Assembly (NCBI GenBank): GCA_049334165.1
Contig: JBEGHD010000001.1
Length of the DNA stretch: 64,000 nt
Direction: 5' to 3' (one strand)
Source: JBEGHD01 sp049334165
GTDB taxonomy: Bacteria; Bacteroidota; Bacteroidia; Flavobacteriales_D; Sanyastnellaceae
Position numbers and translations under genes: made by a program. Positions 1 to 8,102 of the stretch are shown piece by piece. Position 1 is the first letter of the stretch. The number at the start of each line of letters is the position of its first letter. The notes under the pieces were generated by a model. It had not been told where the DNA came from and did no database searches. It worked only from the letters and a program-made list of their open reading frames with translations.

Positions 1-111
1 GCTTACCAAAAGCAGCGCGTGGACCTGCGCCATGGTTTTGCTGATGCCCCAGCTCGATCCCAGCGCTCCCCAGCTCTCTATAAACTTCTCTTTTGCTCTC
101 GATAAATCCAT
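1..111 (-). CDS. GbsR/MarR-family transcriptional regulator, N-terminal fragment
   Basis: The gene runs off the left edge; 37 codons are visible from an ATG at 111, preceded in frame by a TAG stop. The peptide has the pattern KEKFIESWGALGSSWG, then KTMAQVHALLLVS. This is the characteristic start of the GbsR branch of MarR-type winged-helix regulators, where the WG..LG..WG.....A...ALLL pattern leads into the DNA-binding domain. It is divergent from the hybrid sensor kinase gene, with 128 bp between the starts. GbsR-like proteins are usually dimeric repressors; the target cannot be seen here. The family call rests on the N-terminus only. Confidence 0.7.
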   Translation of the reverse strand, partial: MDLSRAKEKFIESWGALGSSWGISKTMAQVHALLLVS

Positions 112-239
112 CAGGTAATTCTTTATGTGGCTAAACTACAACTTATTCTCGTACTTTCAATATATTTTGAAACTTTATTTTGACAAGGCTGGTTCGTGAG
201 TTACTTTTCTATATTTGGCGCACCAACACCGACTGAAAT
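112..239. promoter_or_regulatory. Divergent promoter region, TAnnTTTG box at 210-217
   Basis: This intergenic stretch separates the partial GbsR-type gene (-) from the hybrid regulator (+). TATATTTG at 210-217 matches the Bacteroidota -7 consensus TAnnTTTG and sits 22 bp before the ATG at 240. No good -33 TTG lies at the usual 17-23 bp distance, so the assignment is moderate. No clear box was found for the leftward gene. Confidence 0.45.
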
Positions 240-2963
240 ATGAAAGCTTACCTGAATCGGAAAGCCATTGCAATTTGCATCCTGAACGTCATCCTTTGCT
301 TTGTCCTGAGCCATGTTACTGCGCTTGCTCAGCAGAAGACTTTAGACTCCACACGTGTCTACAGCCTGATTGAGAAATCTAAAACCCCGTCAATCGACTC
401 TGCTTTGGCCTATCTCGACACGGCTCTACTGATCAGCAAGGAGAAAAACATGAAGAAAGCACTTGCCGAGACTTACCATGAAATTGGTGCGGTGCACAAG
501 TCAATTAGCGTTTACGACAAAGCTCTAGAAAACTACTTTGAGAGTCTGCGAATCGCAGAAGAAAACAATGATTCCGTGAGGCTTTCGGATGTTTACAGTA
601 GCATCGGAAATGTTTATCTCGTCACGCAGGAACTGGATGATGCGCTGGAATATTTCGAAAAATCCCGAAACATCAGCCAGGCAATGAATGACAGCCTCGG
701 AGTTATGATCAGCTACATAAATACTGGAGCTGCCAATCAGAAGAAACGCAATTTGGATGTGGCGCTCGACTACTACAATCGAGCTTTGAAGACTGCCAGA
801 GCCAACAACTACACCGGAGATATCGCCATCCTCAACGGAAACATCGGCAGCACTTACATGGTCAAAGGTGAACTCGACTCTGCTAAACTCTATCTGGAAA
901 AGACATTGATTCTCAAGGAGGAAATCGGAAAAGATGCCAGCACCGTTCACACTCTCAACGATTTGGCTGATCTTATGACAAGGCGAAAGGAGCCGGAGAA
1001 AGGAGTTGCTTACGCCAAGCGGGCCGTGGAGATTTCAAAGAAAATCAACAACGGAAGACACCTAAAATACGGCTACCTCTACCTCTCTGAAAATCAAAAA
1101 CTGCTGGGAGATTTCGAAAACGCTTACAAAAACCTCAATCTTTACACCGAATTGAACGACAGCCTTTTTGGAGTTGAAAAAGCAGAGCAGTTCAAAGAGC
1201 TTCAAGTAAAATACGACACAGAAAAAAAGGATGCTGCTATTCAATTGCTACAGCGCGAGCAAGAAATCGCCAACTTTCGTACGAGGATCTATCTTTTAAT
1301 TGGATTTCTTGTTTTACTTGTTGCCGCTGTCCTGGTCTACTGGCAGTGGCAAAATGCGAGAAAAAACAAGGAACTTCTAGCAAAAGAAAAAGAGGTAGAC
1401 CGATTGAAAGCGGACTTTTTCGCAAACATTTCTCATGAATTTAGAACTCCACTAACACTGATTCTTAGCCCAGTAGAATCAATGCTCGAACAAGAGAGTG
1501 ACCCACAAAAAGTAAAAAACCTCAGAGGCCTTCAGAAAAATGCCCAACGCTTGCTCAACCTCATCAACCAAATTTTGGACTTATCGCGGATTGAGGCAGG
1601 TCAGTTGACTCTCAATGTTCAGGAAACCAACCTTGTTTCACTGGCAAAAGGGGTGACCATGTCTTTTGAATCGCTAGCTGACTCCAGAGACATCAAAATC
1701 GATTTTGAAAGCCGAGCAAACACACTCGAAGTTTTCTGCAACGTCCGTCAATTCGAGACCATTCTCATCAACATCATTTCGAACGCTCTAAAATTCACTC
1801 CTCGCGGTGGCCAGGTAAAAGTGAAGCTCACCGAAAAATCGACCGCAGCTAAACTCAACGGATCTCCCGCTGTGGAGATCGAGGTTTCCGACAACGGGCA
1901 GGGCATAGACCCTGAGAAACTACCCCATATTTTTGACAGGTACTATCAGGTAGAAAACACTAACATAAACACACAAGGATCGGGAATTGGCCTGGCCCTG
2001 GCGCGGGAATTGGTTTTGCTCCACAAGGGCAAAATCGAAGTAGAGAGCGAAACAAACAAAGGCACGACTTTCAGATTCTGGCTACCTCTTGGACAAGCCC
2101 ACTTGAGGGAAAGTCAGATTTATTCTAATACAGATGTAAAATTGACAAGATCTAACAATGAAATTGAGCCCTCCACGGAAATCCCAGATAAGTCGATTTC
2201 TGGTGCTACCCTCCCTCAGCTTCTCCTTGTGGAAGACAACAAGGACGTTCGAGATTATGTAAAAAGCATTCTCGCAGCAGACTATCAAATTGAGGAAGCC
2301 GAAAATGGCAAAATTGGATTAGAGCTCGCACTGGAAATCATTCCCGATTTGGTAATCAGCGATGTGATGATGCCAGAAATGGACGGCTATGAGCTCAGTG
2401 AAACGCTGAAAAAAGACGAAAGGACAAGCCACATCCCTGTCATTCTCCTCACAGCCAAAGCATCTGCCGAAAGCCGAATTGCCGGACTCGAAACTGAAGC
2501 TGACATCTATCTGAGCAAACCGTTTGTACCTCAGGAACTGAAGCTTTCAGCTAAAAATCTGATCACTTCAAGGAAAAAATTAAGAGAGAAATACAGCAAG
2601 GGACTGAAGTTTGAACCTTCAGAAGTTGCTATAAACTCTGTGGACGAGCAGTTCCTCTCTCGCCTGATTAAAGTGATCGAAGCTAATTTCGCAAAACCAG
2701 AGTTCACTGTAGAAAAGCTCAGTTCTGAAATCGGCATGAGCCGATCACAGCTTCATCGAAAACTTCAGGCACTCACCAACGAAAGCGCCAGCAACTTCAT
2801 TCGGTCGTTTAGACTGCAAAGAGCACATCAGCTTTTAGAGAAAAAAGCGGGAACAATTTCAGAGGTTTGTTACCGTGTCGGGTTCAATAGTCACAGCTAC
2901 TTTACGAAATGTTTTCTTGAAGAATTTGGCTACAAGCCTTCAGAAATCAACTCTTCTACCTGA
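240..2963 (+). CDS. TPR-containing hybrid histidine kinase/response regulator with AraC-type output domain
   Basis: A one-protein two-component system. Visible in order: a signal peptide (about residues 1-31), a periplasmic array of tetratricopeptide-like repeats (about 35-320), a coiled segment, one membrane helix near residues 349-370, a HisKA dimerisation domain with the phospho-acceptor His399 in ANISHEFRTP, a HATPase domain with the DNGQGI box near residue 551 and a GSGIGLAL box, a receiver domain with phospho-acceptor Asp708 in ISDVMMPEMDGYE, and a C-terminal AraC helix-turn-helix ending in SHSYFTKCFLEEFGYKPSE. The arrangement resembles Bacteroides hybrid two-component systems, but TPRs replace the usual beta-propeller sensor. 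The ligand and target genes are unknown. The paired CAACATTTGTT sites just downstream are possible binding sites. Confidence 0.93.
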   Translation: MKAYLNRKAIAICILNVILCFVLSHVTALAQQKTLDSTRVYSLIEKSKTPSIDSALAYLDTALLISKEKNMKKALAETYHEIGAVHKSISVYDKALENYFESLRIAEENNDSVRLSDVYSSIGNVYLVTQELDDALEYFEKSRNISQAMNDSLGVMISYINTGAANQKKRNLDVALDYYNRALKTARANNYTGDIAILNGNIGSTYMVKGELDSAKLYLEKTLILKEEIGKDASTVHTLNDLADLMTRRKEPEKGVAYAKRAVEISKKINNGRHLKYGYLYLSENQKLLGDFENAYKNLNLYTELNDSLFGVEKAEQFKELQVKYDTEKKDAAIQLLQREQEIANFRTRIYLLIGFLVLLVAAVLVYWQWQNARKNKELLAKEKEVDRLKADFFANISHEFRTPLTLILSPVESMLEQESDPQKVKNLRGLQKNAQRLLNLINQILDLSRIEAGQLTLNVQETNLVSLAKGVTMSFESLADSRDIKIDFESRANTLEVFCNVRQFETILINIISNALKFTPRGGQVKVKLTEKSTAAKLNGSPAVEIEVSDNGQGIDPEKLPHIFDRYYQVENTNINTQGSGIGLALARELVLLHKGKIEVESETNKGTTFRFWLPLGQAHLRESQIYSNTDVKLTRSNNEIEPSTEIPDKSISGATLPQLLLVEDNKDVRDYVKSILAADYQIEEAENGKIGLELALEIIPDLVISDVMMPEMDGYELSETLKKDERTSHIPVILLTAKASAESRIAGLETEADIYLSKPFVPQELKLSAKNLITSRKKLREKYSKGLKFEPSEVAINSVDEQFLSRLIKVIEANFAKPEFTVEKLSSEIGMSRSQLHRKLQALTNESASNFIRSFRLQRAHQLLEKKAGTISEVCYRVGFNSHSYFTKCFLEEFGYKPSEINSST

Positions 2964-3412
2964 GGAGATCATCGCTACCACCTCTCTCACAACACACTCA
3001 TTAACAGACAGAACAACATTTGTTACACTTTTTGCAACATTTGTTTTATCAGGCAATTGCTGTTTGTCCTCATCTTTGCTCTGCTAGAATTATAAAGATC
3101 ACTGGCACATGCGAAATAATACTAACACCAAACAATTCGAACCTCTGACTGAGCGAAAAAAGTTCAGTAGAGCAGATAAGGAATTCACAAAGAGCCTGGC
3201 TACTTTTTGGGGCTCATTCAATCAAGGGTCAAAACCCTGAAAAAGAAAAGTTTAAACCCTGGGTTTGGGTTTAATAATTGGTTATTTTTACAATACTTAA
3301 TCACTTAGGGGTCAAATGATTCCAACAGCTACTACCGCAACCAAAAATATTTAATGTGTTAGACGGCAGAAGTCAACAGGGCGGGGTCTACTTTCGGGTA
3401 GCCCTGCTTTTT
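2964..3412. other. 449-bp intergenic region with paired operator-like repeats and hairpins
   Basis: This lies between two convergent genes and holds no credible ORF. Seen directly: a perfect 11-bp direct repeat CAACATTTGTT at 3014-3024 and 3035-3045, exactly 21 bp apart, each containing the palindrome AACA-TT-TGTT; a small hairpin AGGGT/ACCCT at 3225-3238; an 8-bp inverted repeat TTAAACCC/GGGTTTAA at 3252-3259 and 3267-3274; and a + strand terminator hairpin at 3377-3414. Such structure is more than a convergent spacer needs and may hold a small transcript on the + strand, but no clear TAnnTTTG promoter box was found. Confidence 0.4.
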
Positions 3413-3414
3413 TT
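3377..3414 (+). terminator. Rho-independent terminator, + orientation
   Basis: CAGGGC (3377-3382) pairs with GCCCTG (3401-3406), and a T-run follows at 3408-3414. The T-run reaches into the stop codon of the leftward FAD oxidoreductase gene (3413-3415). On the - strand the stem is not followed by Ts, so it acts on rightward transcripts: the hybrid regulator gene or an unidentified transcript in between. Confidence 0.6.
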
Positions 3415-4495
3415 ATGCCTTTTCCTGCTTGTCGAAATGCTTTCGAAAACGCCCAATATCCACCTCCGAATCCAGTTCTGACTTTCCCTGTACCCAGTCA
3501 CAAAAATTGATAGCAAAGTACGGAGCGTTCATCACACCTTTTGTTCCCAACCCATTGAATAGCATCAAGCGCTCGTTATTTGGGTGTGCGCCAATCAGAG
3601 GTCTGCGGTCCTGGGTTGTAGGTCGAATTCCGGCTCGGTGCTCAATCACTTCGATGGGCGCTTTTACAACTTCTCTCAGCCTGGAAAGTAGCTTCTCTCT
3701 GGCCTCGTCAGAAGTTGTGAGATCGGCCGACTTCCATTCGTAAGTGGCACCAACTCGATAGAGATCATCACCCACGGGAAGCAGAAACTGCCCGTTGTTC
3801 ACGATAGATCGATGACTAAGCCCCGCGATCTTTACGGTTAGCAGCTCGCCCTTGTTTTTGTGCAGAGGGAGGTAACCGAAGTACGGATTATCGGTTCCAA
3901 GATGACCTTCACAAAAGACAATCTTACCGGCTTCAAGAGAACCGTATTGAGCTCCTGAAGGCATGAGTTTTAAAGCCTCAAACTCGAACTCGCTCTCATC
4001 TATCAGGTTCTCCGATTTCAGCCATTCACGATATTTTTTGAGCAGCACTCTCAAATCGAGGTAACCCGCTTTTTCTACAACACCATAGCCGTGCTGAAAA
4101 GTAAAATCCGCATCAACCTCAGGAATTGACGTTGTTTTCAGGAAGTGCTCAAACCCGGGCTCAGCTGAACGCGCATGAAAATCATTCGCTGCCTCGTTGT
4201 CCGGAAAGACCCTGGCAATATTTTTCGGAAAGCGCAAGGTGGCACTGAGCTTCTTTTCTAAGTCTTTATAAAAATCGTCAGCAACAGGAATCAGGTCATC
4301 GGCACGCCAGCTTTTATTGAGCCTACGAAAAACGATGGGGTTCCACATCCCTGCCGCTGCATAAGAAGCGGCCTCAGCGTGTCCCTTATCGATAAAAAAC
4401 ACACTGTAGCCGCGCCTTTGAAGCTCGTGTCCGAGAACGGTGCCTGCCAACCCCTGGCCGACAATTAGAAAATCGTATCGTTCTGGTTGACTCAA
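3413..4495 (-). CDS. FAD-dependent oxidoreductase (D-amino-acid oxidase/DadA-like family)
   Basis: A 360-residue flavoprotein of the DAO (glycine/D-amino-acid oxidase) fold. The N-terminal dinucleotide-binding motif is FLIVGQGLAGTVLG (glycines 13, 15 and 18), followed by a second strand ending in FFIDKG. The C-terminal part carries HRAGIRPTTQDRRPLIG and FNGLGTKGVMNAPYFA, typical of the FAD-contacting end of this family. The start is TTG at 4495, directly overlapping the kbl stop (TTGA), which implies translational coupling; no ATG occurs before the FAD motif. The substrate is not predictable. Co-transcription with kbl suggests amino-acid or threonine/glycine metabolism, but that is inference. 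Confidence 0.8.
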   Translation of the reverse strand: MSQPERYDFLIVGQGLAGTVLGHELQRRGYSVFFIDKGHAEAASYAAAGMWNPIVFRRLNKSWRADDLIPVADDFYKDLEKKLSATLRFPKNIARVFPDNEAANDFHARSAEPGFEHFLKTTSIPEVDADFTFQHGYGVVEKAGYLDLRVLLKKYREWLKSENLIDESEFEFEALKLMPSGAQYGSLEAGKIVFCEGHLGTDNPYFGYLPLHKNKGELLTVKIAGLSHRSIVNNGQFLLPVGDDLYRVGATYEWKSADLTTSDEAREKLLSRLREVVKAPIEVIEHRAGIRPTTQDRRPLIGAHPNNERLMLFNGLGTKGVMNAPYFAINFCDWVQGKSELDSEVDIGRFRKHFDKQEKA

Positions 4496-5679
4496 ATGAT
4501 GTTCAGATCCTTACCAACTTTCACAAATGCGTTTACAGCTTTATCCAGATGCTCTCTCGTGTGGGCTGCTGAAAGCTGAACGCGTATTCTTGCCTGGCCC
4601 TTAGGCACTACAGGGTAGAAAAACCCGATAACGTAGATTCCTTCTTCCAAAAGCGCATCGGCCATTTTTTGAGAAAGCTTGGCATCGCCTAACATTACTG
4701 GAACAATGGCCGAATCTCCATCTTTAATATCGAAACCTGCTTCGCGGATTTTATCTTTGAAATACTTCGTGTTCGCTTCAAGTGTATCGCGGAGCTCTGT
4801 AGTTTCGTTCAGTAAGTCGAACACAGCAATGCTCGCACCTACAATTGACGGAGCAAGCGAGTTAGAAAACAAATAAGGACGAGAGCGCTGGCGAAGCATT
4901 TCAATAATTTCCTTTCTACCGGTGGTAAATCCGCCCATGGCACCACCTAGAGCCTTTCCGAGCGTTCCTGTGATGATATCCACACGGCCCATCACGTTTT
5001 TCAACTCGATGGAACCTCTTCCTGTCTTGCCGATAAAGCCTGTGGCGTGGCAGTCGTCAACCATCACCATCGCATCGTATTTATCAGCCAGGTCGCAGAT
5101 CTCATCCAGCTTGGCCACGTAGCCATCCATTGAGAAAACACCATCAGTTACGATAACTTTGAAGCGGGCACCTTCTGCTGCTTTCAGCTGCTCTTCGAGA
5201 TCTGCCATGTTGCTGTTCTCATATCGATAACGAGCAGCTTTACAAAGCCGCACACCATCGATAATTGATGCGTGATTCAGGGAGTCGGAAATGATTGCAT
5301 CCTCTTTAGTTAAAATTGGTTCGAAAACACCTCCATTTGCATCAAAAGCTGCTGCGTAAAGTATCGTGTCTTCGGTTTCGTGGAAATCTGCAATTTTCTT
5401 CTCCAGCTCTTTGTGAATGTCTTGAGTTCCGCAGATGAAGCGAACAGACGACATTCCGAAGCCGTGAGTATCGATGGCTTTTTTAGCTGCTTCCATCACC
5501 TTGGGGTGTGACGACAAGCCGAGGTAGTTGTTCGCGCAGAAGTTAATCACCTCTTTGCCGGAATCGAGTCCGATTACCGCATCTTGGGGAGTAGTAATCA
5601 CGCGTTCCTTTTTGAAGAGGCCTTCTTCTTTTATGTTTTCCAATTCTTGTTGGAGATGTTCTTTGATCTTTCCGTACAT
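4492..5679 (-). CDS. kbl: Glycine C-acetyltransferase (2-amino-3-ketobutyrate CoA ligase)
   Basis: A PLP enzyme of the alpha-oxoamine synthase family. It cleaves 2-amino-3-oxobutyrate with CoA to glycine and acetyl-CoA, the second step of threonine degradation. The 395-residue length and blocks such as VINFCANNYLGLSSHP, GFGMSSVRFICGTQ, DDCHATGFIG and RQRSRPYLFSNSLAP match Kbl more closely than the relatives BioF or serine palmitoyltransferase. The PLP-binding lysine is Lys242 in GTLGKALGGAMGG. It starts with ATG at 5679 and its stop overlaps the start of the downstream FAD oxidoreductase. No threonine dehydrogenase (tdh) lies beside it. Confidence 0.93.
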   Translation of the reverse strand: MYGKIKEHLQQELENIKEEGLFKKERVITTPQDAVIGLDSGKEVINFCANNYLGLSSHPKVMEAAKKAIDTHGFGMSSVRFICGTQDIHKELEKKIADFHETEDTILYAAAFDANGGVFEPILTKEDAIISDSLNHASIIDGVRLCKAARYRYENSNMADLEEQLKAAEGARFKVIVTDGVFSMDGYVAKLDEICDLADKYDAMVMVDDCHATGFIGKTGRGSIELKNVMGRVDIITGTLGKALGGAMGGFTTGRKEIIEMLRQRSRPYLFSNSLAPSIVGASIAVFDLLNETTELRDTLEANTKYFKDKIREAGFDIKDGDSAIVPVMLGDAKLSQKMADALLEEGIYVIGFFYPVVPKGQARIRVQLSAAHTREHLDKAVNAFVKVGKDLNII

Positions 5680-5703
5680 AATCTGTCTTTTTTTATGGGC
5701 AGA

Positions 5704-5729
5704 CGAAGTTAGGAATTTGACAGGAACAA
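5704..5729 (-). promoter_or_regulatory. Possible kbl promoter
   Basis: On the - strand, TTG (5729-5727) is followed after 15 bp by TAACTTCG (5711-5704), one mismatch from TAnnTTTG. It lies between the upstream terminator and the kbl ATG at 5679. The spacing is shorter than the typical 17-23 bp. Confidence 0.35.
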
Positions 5730-5757
5730 AAGAGCCATTCTACAATTTGAAGGCAAA

Positions 5758-5792
5758 CAAAAAAGCCCCTGTGGATTGAATCTCACAGGGGC
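5758..5792 (-). terminator. Terminator of the di-haem peroxidase gene
   Basis: The 9-bp perfect stem GCCCCTGTG/CACAGGGGC (5765-5773 with 5784-5792) has a 10-nt loop. On the - strand it is followed by a run of Ts (plus-strand A-run 5758-5764). It lies 28 bp after the peroxidase stop and separates that gene from kbl. Confidence 0.85.
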
Positions 5793-5819
5793 CTCTCAAA
5801 AAATTCTAAAGATTTTGTC

Positions 5820-7211
5820 CTATTGTACGCAACCTTGATCGATTTGTGACTGCAAGTCGTTATTTGGGAAACAATTTCCAGTTGGCAAATCCACGGGAAC
5901 GTATCTCATTAAGTCTCCATCATAAAGCGACAGCTCAATGAAGTTCGTTAAATCAGTAATTTGTTGTGAACTCAAACCGAGTGGAACAAATTCCTCGTCC
6001 AGTTGAGTTGTAGGCACTTGCGGATTCTCGGCTACTGCATTGTTCTTGTACTCAATCACATCTCTCACAGAAGTAAATGAGCTACCATGCCCGTAAAACG
6101 GTGAATCCGTTAGGTTGTACAATTGAGGGGTTTTAAATTGGTAGTACTCTTCAGGGTTCTGAGTAAACCATCCTCTACCGAGTCGCTCTGTTGGTAGCGG
6201 CACTGTCAAATGCACGCGTGGCCCTTCAACCAGATCGTTAAATCCAAGCGCATGGAACTCTGTATCGCCTTCGCCTGTTGGCATCGACTTGTTCAGGCCT
6301 GGTCCGTTATGGCATTTGAAGCAGTTTGCCTCGCCAAAGAAAAGAATTGCACCTCTTTTCTCCGATGCGCTCATTGCCTCAGTATCGCCTTTGAGCCAAT
6401 CCTGGAAAGGAGCCTTATTAGGCAAGATTGTTCTTTCGTAGGCCGCGATTGCCAAACCTGCAGTTCTTTGAGAGATTCTCGTTTGCTCCGGCCAATTTGG
6501 AAATGCATCATTAAACATATCTTCATAAACCGGATAAGTTTCGCAAAAATCCTGATCTACGACCATCCTGTGAACTGTGAGACCAGCTATTGCTTGTGTC
6601 TCTACACCTTCATGGCCAAACTGATTGTTCCAAATCGGAGTATTTGGAGGCCACAAATCTTCGGTTCCATTATTCACTCCTTCGGCACCAAACTGCCCAT
6701 TGTAGAGCATGACTTTTTGGTAGGCTGTGTTGAGAATCGTTGGAGTGCGATTATTCACCACATCCATACTGTCCAGACTGTAATTCGGATTAAATTGTCT
6801 TCCTTCACCTGCTACACCAAAACCGATCCCTCCGTCAGCTACACCTTGAGGGACATTGCTGAAGAAGCCAGCCTGACCAAAGTGGCAACTCGAGCACGAA
6901 AACGTTGTCATGCCTTCTGTGTACTTGGCCTCAGTAGCAATCTGAGTTTCGTGGAAGAGGAGTTTACCTAACTCCACTTTTGCCGCTGTAATTGGGTTGA
7001 GTGGATCCTGAGGAATTTCACTGTATTGAGTTTCTTCCGGCAAGATCAAGGCTGATTCGCCAATACCTTGTGTAGCATCCAGGATAGCATCCCGAAGTGC
7101 CTGATCGTATTCCGGAGAATTTTCCGGAACCACATCAATTTCTTTTTCTTTCCTACAAGAAGACAGTAGGACAACTCCAGAAAAAGCTATGAGGAGTATT
7201 CTTTTTACCAT
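5820..7211 (-). CDS. Di-haem cytochrome c peroxidase/MauG-family lipoprotein
   Basis: A 463-residue exported protein with a lipoprotein signal (VVLLSSC, lipid anchor Cys19) and two c-type haem attachment sites, CSSCH (106-110) and CFKCH (297-301). This pairing is diagnostic of bacterial di-haem cytochrome c peroxidases and MauG relatives, which reduce hydrogen peroxide or oxidise a protein partner in the periplasm. It is longer than classical CcpA (about 320-350 residues) through insertions between the haems, as in many Bacteroidota homologues. It is transcribed alone: its own promoter region lies upstream and a strong terminator downstream. The physiological electron donor or substrate is unknown. 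Confidence 0.88.
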   Translation of the reverse strand: MVKRILLIAFSGVVLLSSCRKEKEIDVVPENSPEYDQALRDAILDATQGIGESALILPEETQYSEIPQDPLNPITAAKVELGKLLFHETQIATEAKYTEGMTTFSCSSCHFGQAGFFSNVPQGVADGGIGFGVAGEGRQFNPNYSLDSMDVVNNRTPTILNTAYQKVMLYNGQFGAEGVNNGTEDLWPPNTPIWNNQFGHEGVETQAIAGLTVHRMVVDQDFCETYPVYEDMFNDAFPNWPEQTRISQRTAGLAIAAYERTILPNKAPFQDWLKGDTEAMSASEKRGAILFFGEANCFKCHNGPGLNKSMPTGEGDTEFHALGFNDLVEGPRVHLTVPLPTERLGRGWFTQNPEEYYQFKTPQLYNLTDSPFYGHGSSFTSVRDVIEYKNNAVAENPQVPTTQLDEEFVPLGLSSQQITDLTNFIELSLYDGDLMRYVPVDLPTGNCFPNNDLQSQIDQGCVQ

Positions 7212-7247
7212 ACCGTATGATTTTGAATTAAGTTGTTGTTAGTCGTG

Positions 7248-7282
7248 CAAAAATACAAATTAATCGATAAAATCGATTTATC
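7248..7282 (-). promoter_or_regulatory. Peroxidase-gene promoter with inverted repeat
   Basis: On the - strand, TATTTTTG (7255-7248) fits the TAnnTTTG -7 box. Immediately upstream, at 7266-7282, lies a 6-bp inverted repeat GATAAA-ATCGA-TTTATC that could be an operator for an oxygen- or peroxide-responsive regulator. No canonical -33 TTG is present, which would suit an activator-dependent promoter. Confidence 0.4.
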
Positions 7283-7292
7283 AGTCTAATTT

Positions 7293-8060
7293 TCAACCCC
7301 CAAACCGAGCAAATTTCATCAATTCTTCATGGAATCTTTTGGGTGCAGCAGCGTGAACCCAGTGTCCCACTTTATCAAAAGTGACGATTGAAACATCCGA
7401 AAAGATGCTTTCAATTAATTCGTGGTCTCCCTCATTAATATAGTTCGAAGCTCCACCCGCTATAAAAAGCGTTGGAGTACTAATCGAGCTCAACTCAATC
7501 TTGTCAGACATTGCTTTGATCTCCCGATTCAATACCGGTACGTTAATTCTCCATCCGAGTTTCCCTTTTTCTTTCCAGTAAAGATTTTTCATCAAAAACT
7601 GACGGATTGGCAACTCGTCTATGTACTGGGCGATGTGCTCGTCCACGTCTTTTCGCGATTTCAACTCTGATAGGTCGGCAGTGGTGAGTGCTTTCAATAT
7701 TTGGTCGTGGTGAACGGGATAACTTTTCGGTGCAATGTCAACGATTACCAACTTATCAAGTTTGTCCTCATTTTTGCCGGCAAACTGCATCGCTGTTTTT
7801 CCACCCATTGAGTGTCCCAGGAGAATAGCGTCTTTAATATTCTCATCTTCGAAAAGCTCCTCGAGATCTTCGGCCATCACCTTGTAGTTCATCTCATCGC
7901 TGTGAGGAGAATGTCCGTGGTTTCTCAAATCCACCAGGTAAACATCAAAGGACTCCGCCCATTCTTTCGCGAGCGATTGCCAATTGTCGCTAGATCCGAA
8001 AAGCCCGTGTAAAATAACTAATGGCTGGCCCGATCCCAGTTTTCTAAAGTGAAGTTTCAT
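7293..8060 (-). CDS. Alpha/beta hydrolase (YbfF-like esterase family)
   Basis: A 255-residue serine hydrolase. It shows the oxyanion-hole motif ILHGLFGSSDNW (residues 16-27), VDLRNHGHS, the nucleophile elbow GHSMGG with Ser84, and a late VGHWVHAAAPKRF block carrying the catalytic histidine. This pattern is that of YbfF-type esterases acting on short acyl-CoA or ester substrates. The ATG at 8060 is chosen because an upstream in-frame TTG would add 11 residues before the conserved first strand. It follows pdxJ by 42 bp on the same strand and is probably co-transcribed. The physiological substrate is unknown. Confidence 0.85.
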   Translation of the reverse strand: MKLHFRKLGSGQPLVILHGLFGSSDNWQSLAKEWAESFDVYLVDLRNHGHSPHSDEMNYKVMAEDLEELFEDENIKDAILLGHSMGGKTAMQFAGKNEDKLDKLVIVDIAPKSYPVHHDQILKALTTADLSELKSRKDVDEHIAQYIDELPIRQFLMKNLYWKEKGKLGWRINVPVLNREIKAMSDKIELSSISTPTLFIAGGASNYINEGDHELIESIFSDVSIVTFDKVGHWVHAAAPKRFHEELMKFARFGG

Positions 8061-8102
8061 TTTTCTATTCTTCAGTTTTGCTGCGAAGTTCAAAGTGTAG
8101 TT

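Noticed and set aside
4492..5679. BioF (8-amino-7-oxononanoate synthase) or serine palmitoyltransferase as the identity of this PLP enzyme
   Set aside because: The sequence blocks, including SSVRFICGTQ and RQRSRPYLFSNSLAP, follow Kbl, and no biotin or sphingolipid genes are adjacent.
6210..6971. 253-residue open frame on the + strand
   Set aside because: It is antisense to the di-haem peroxidase and shows no domain; the peroxidase frame has two haem motifs and a lipobox.
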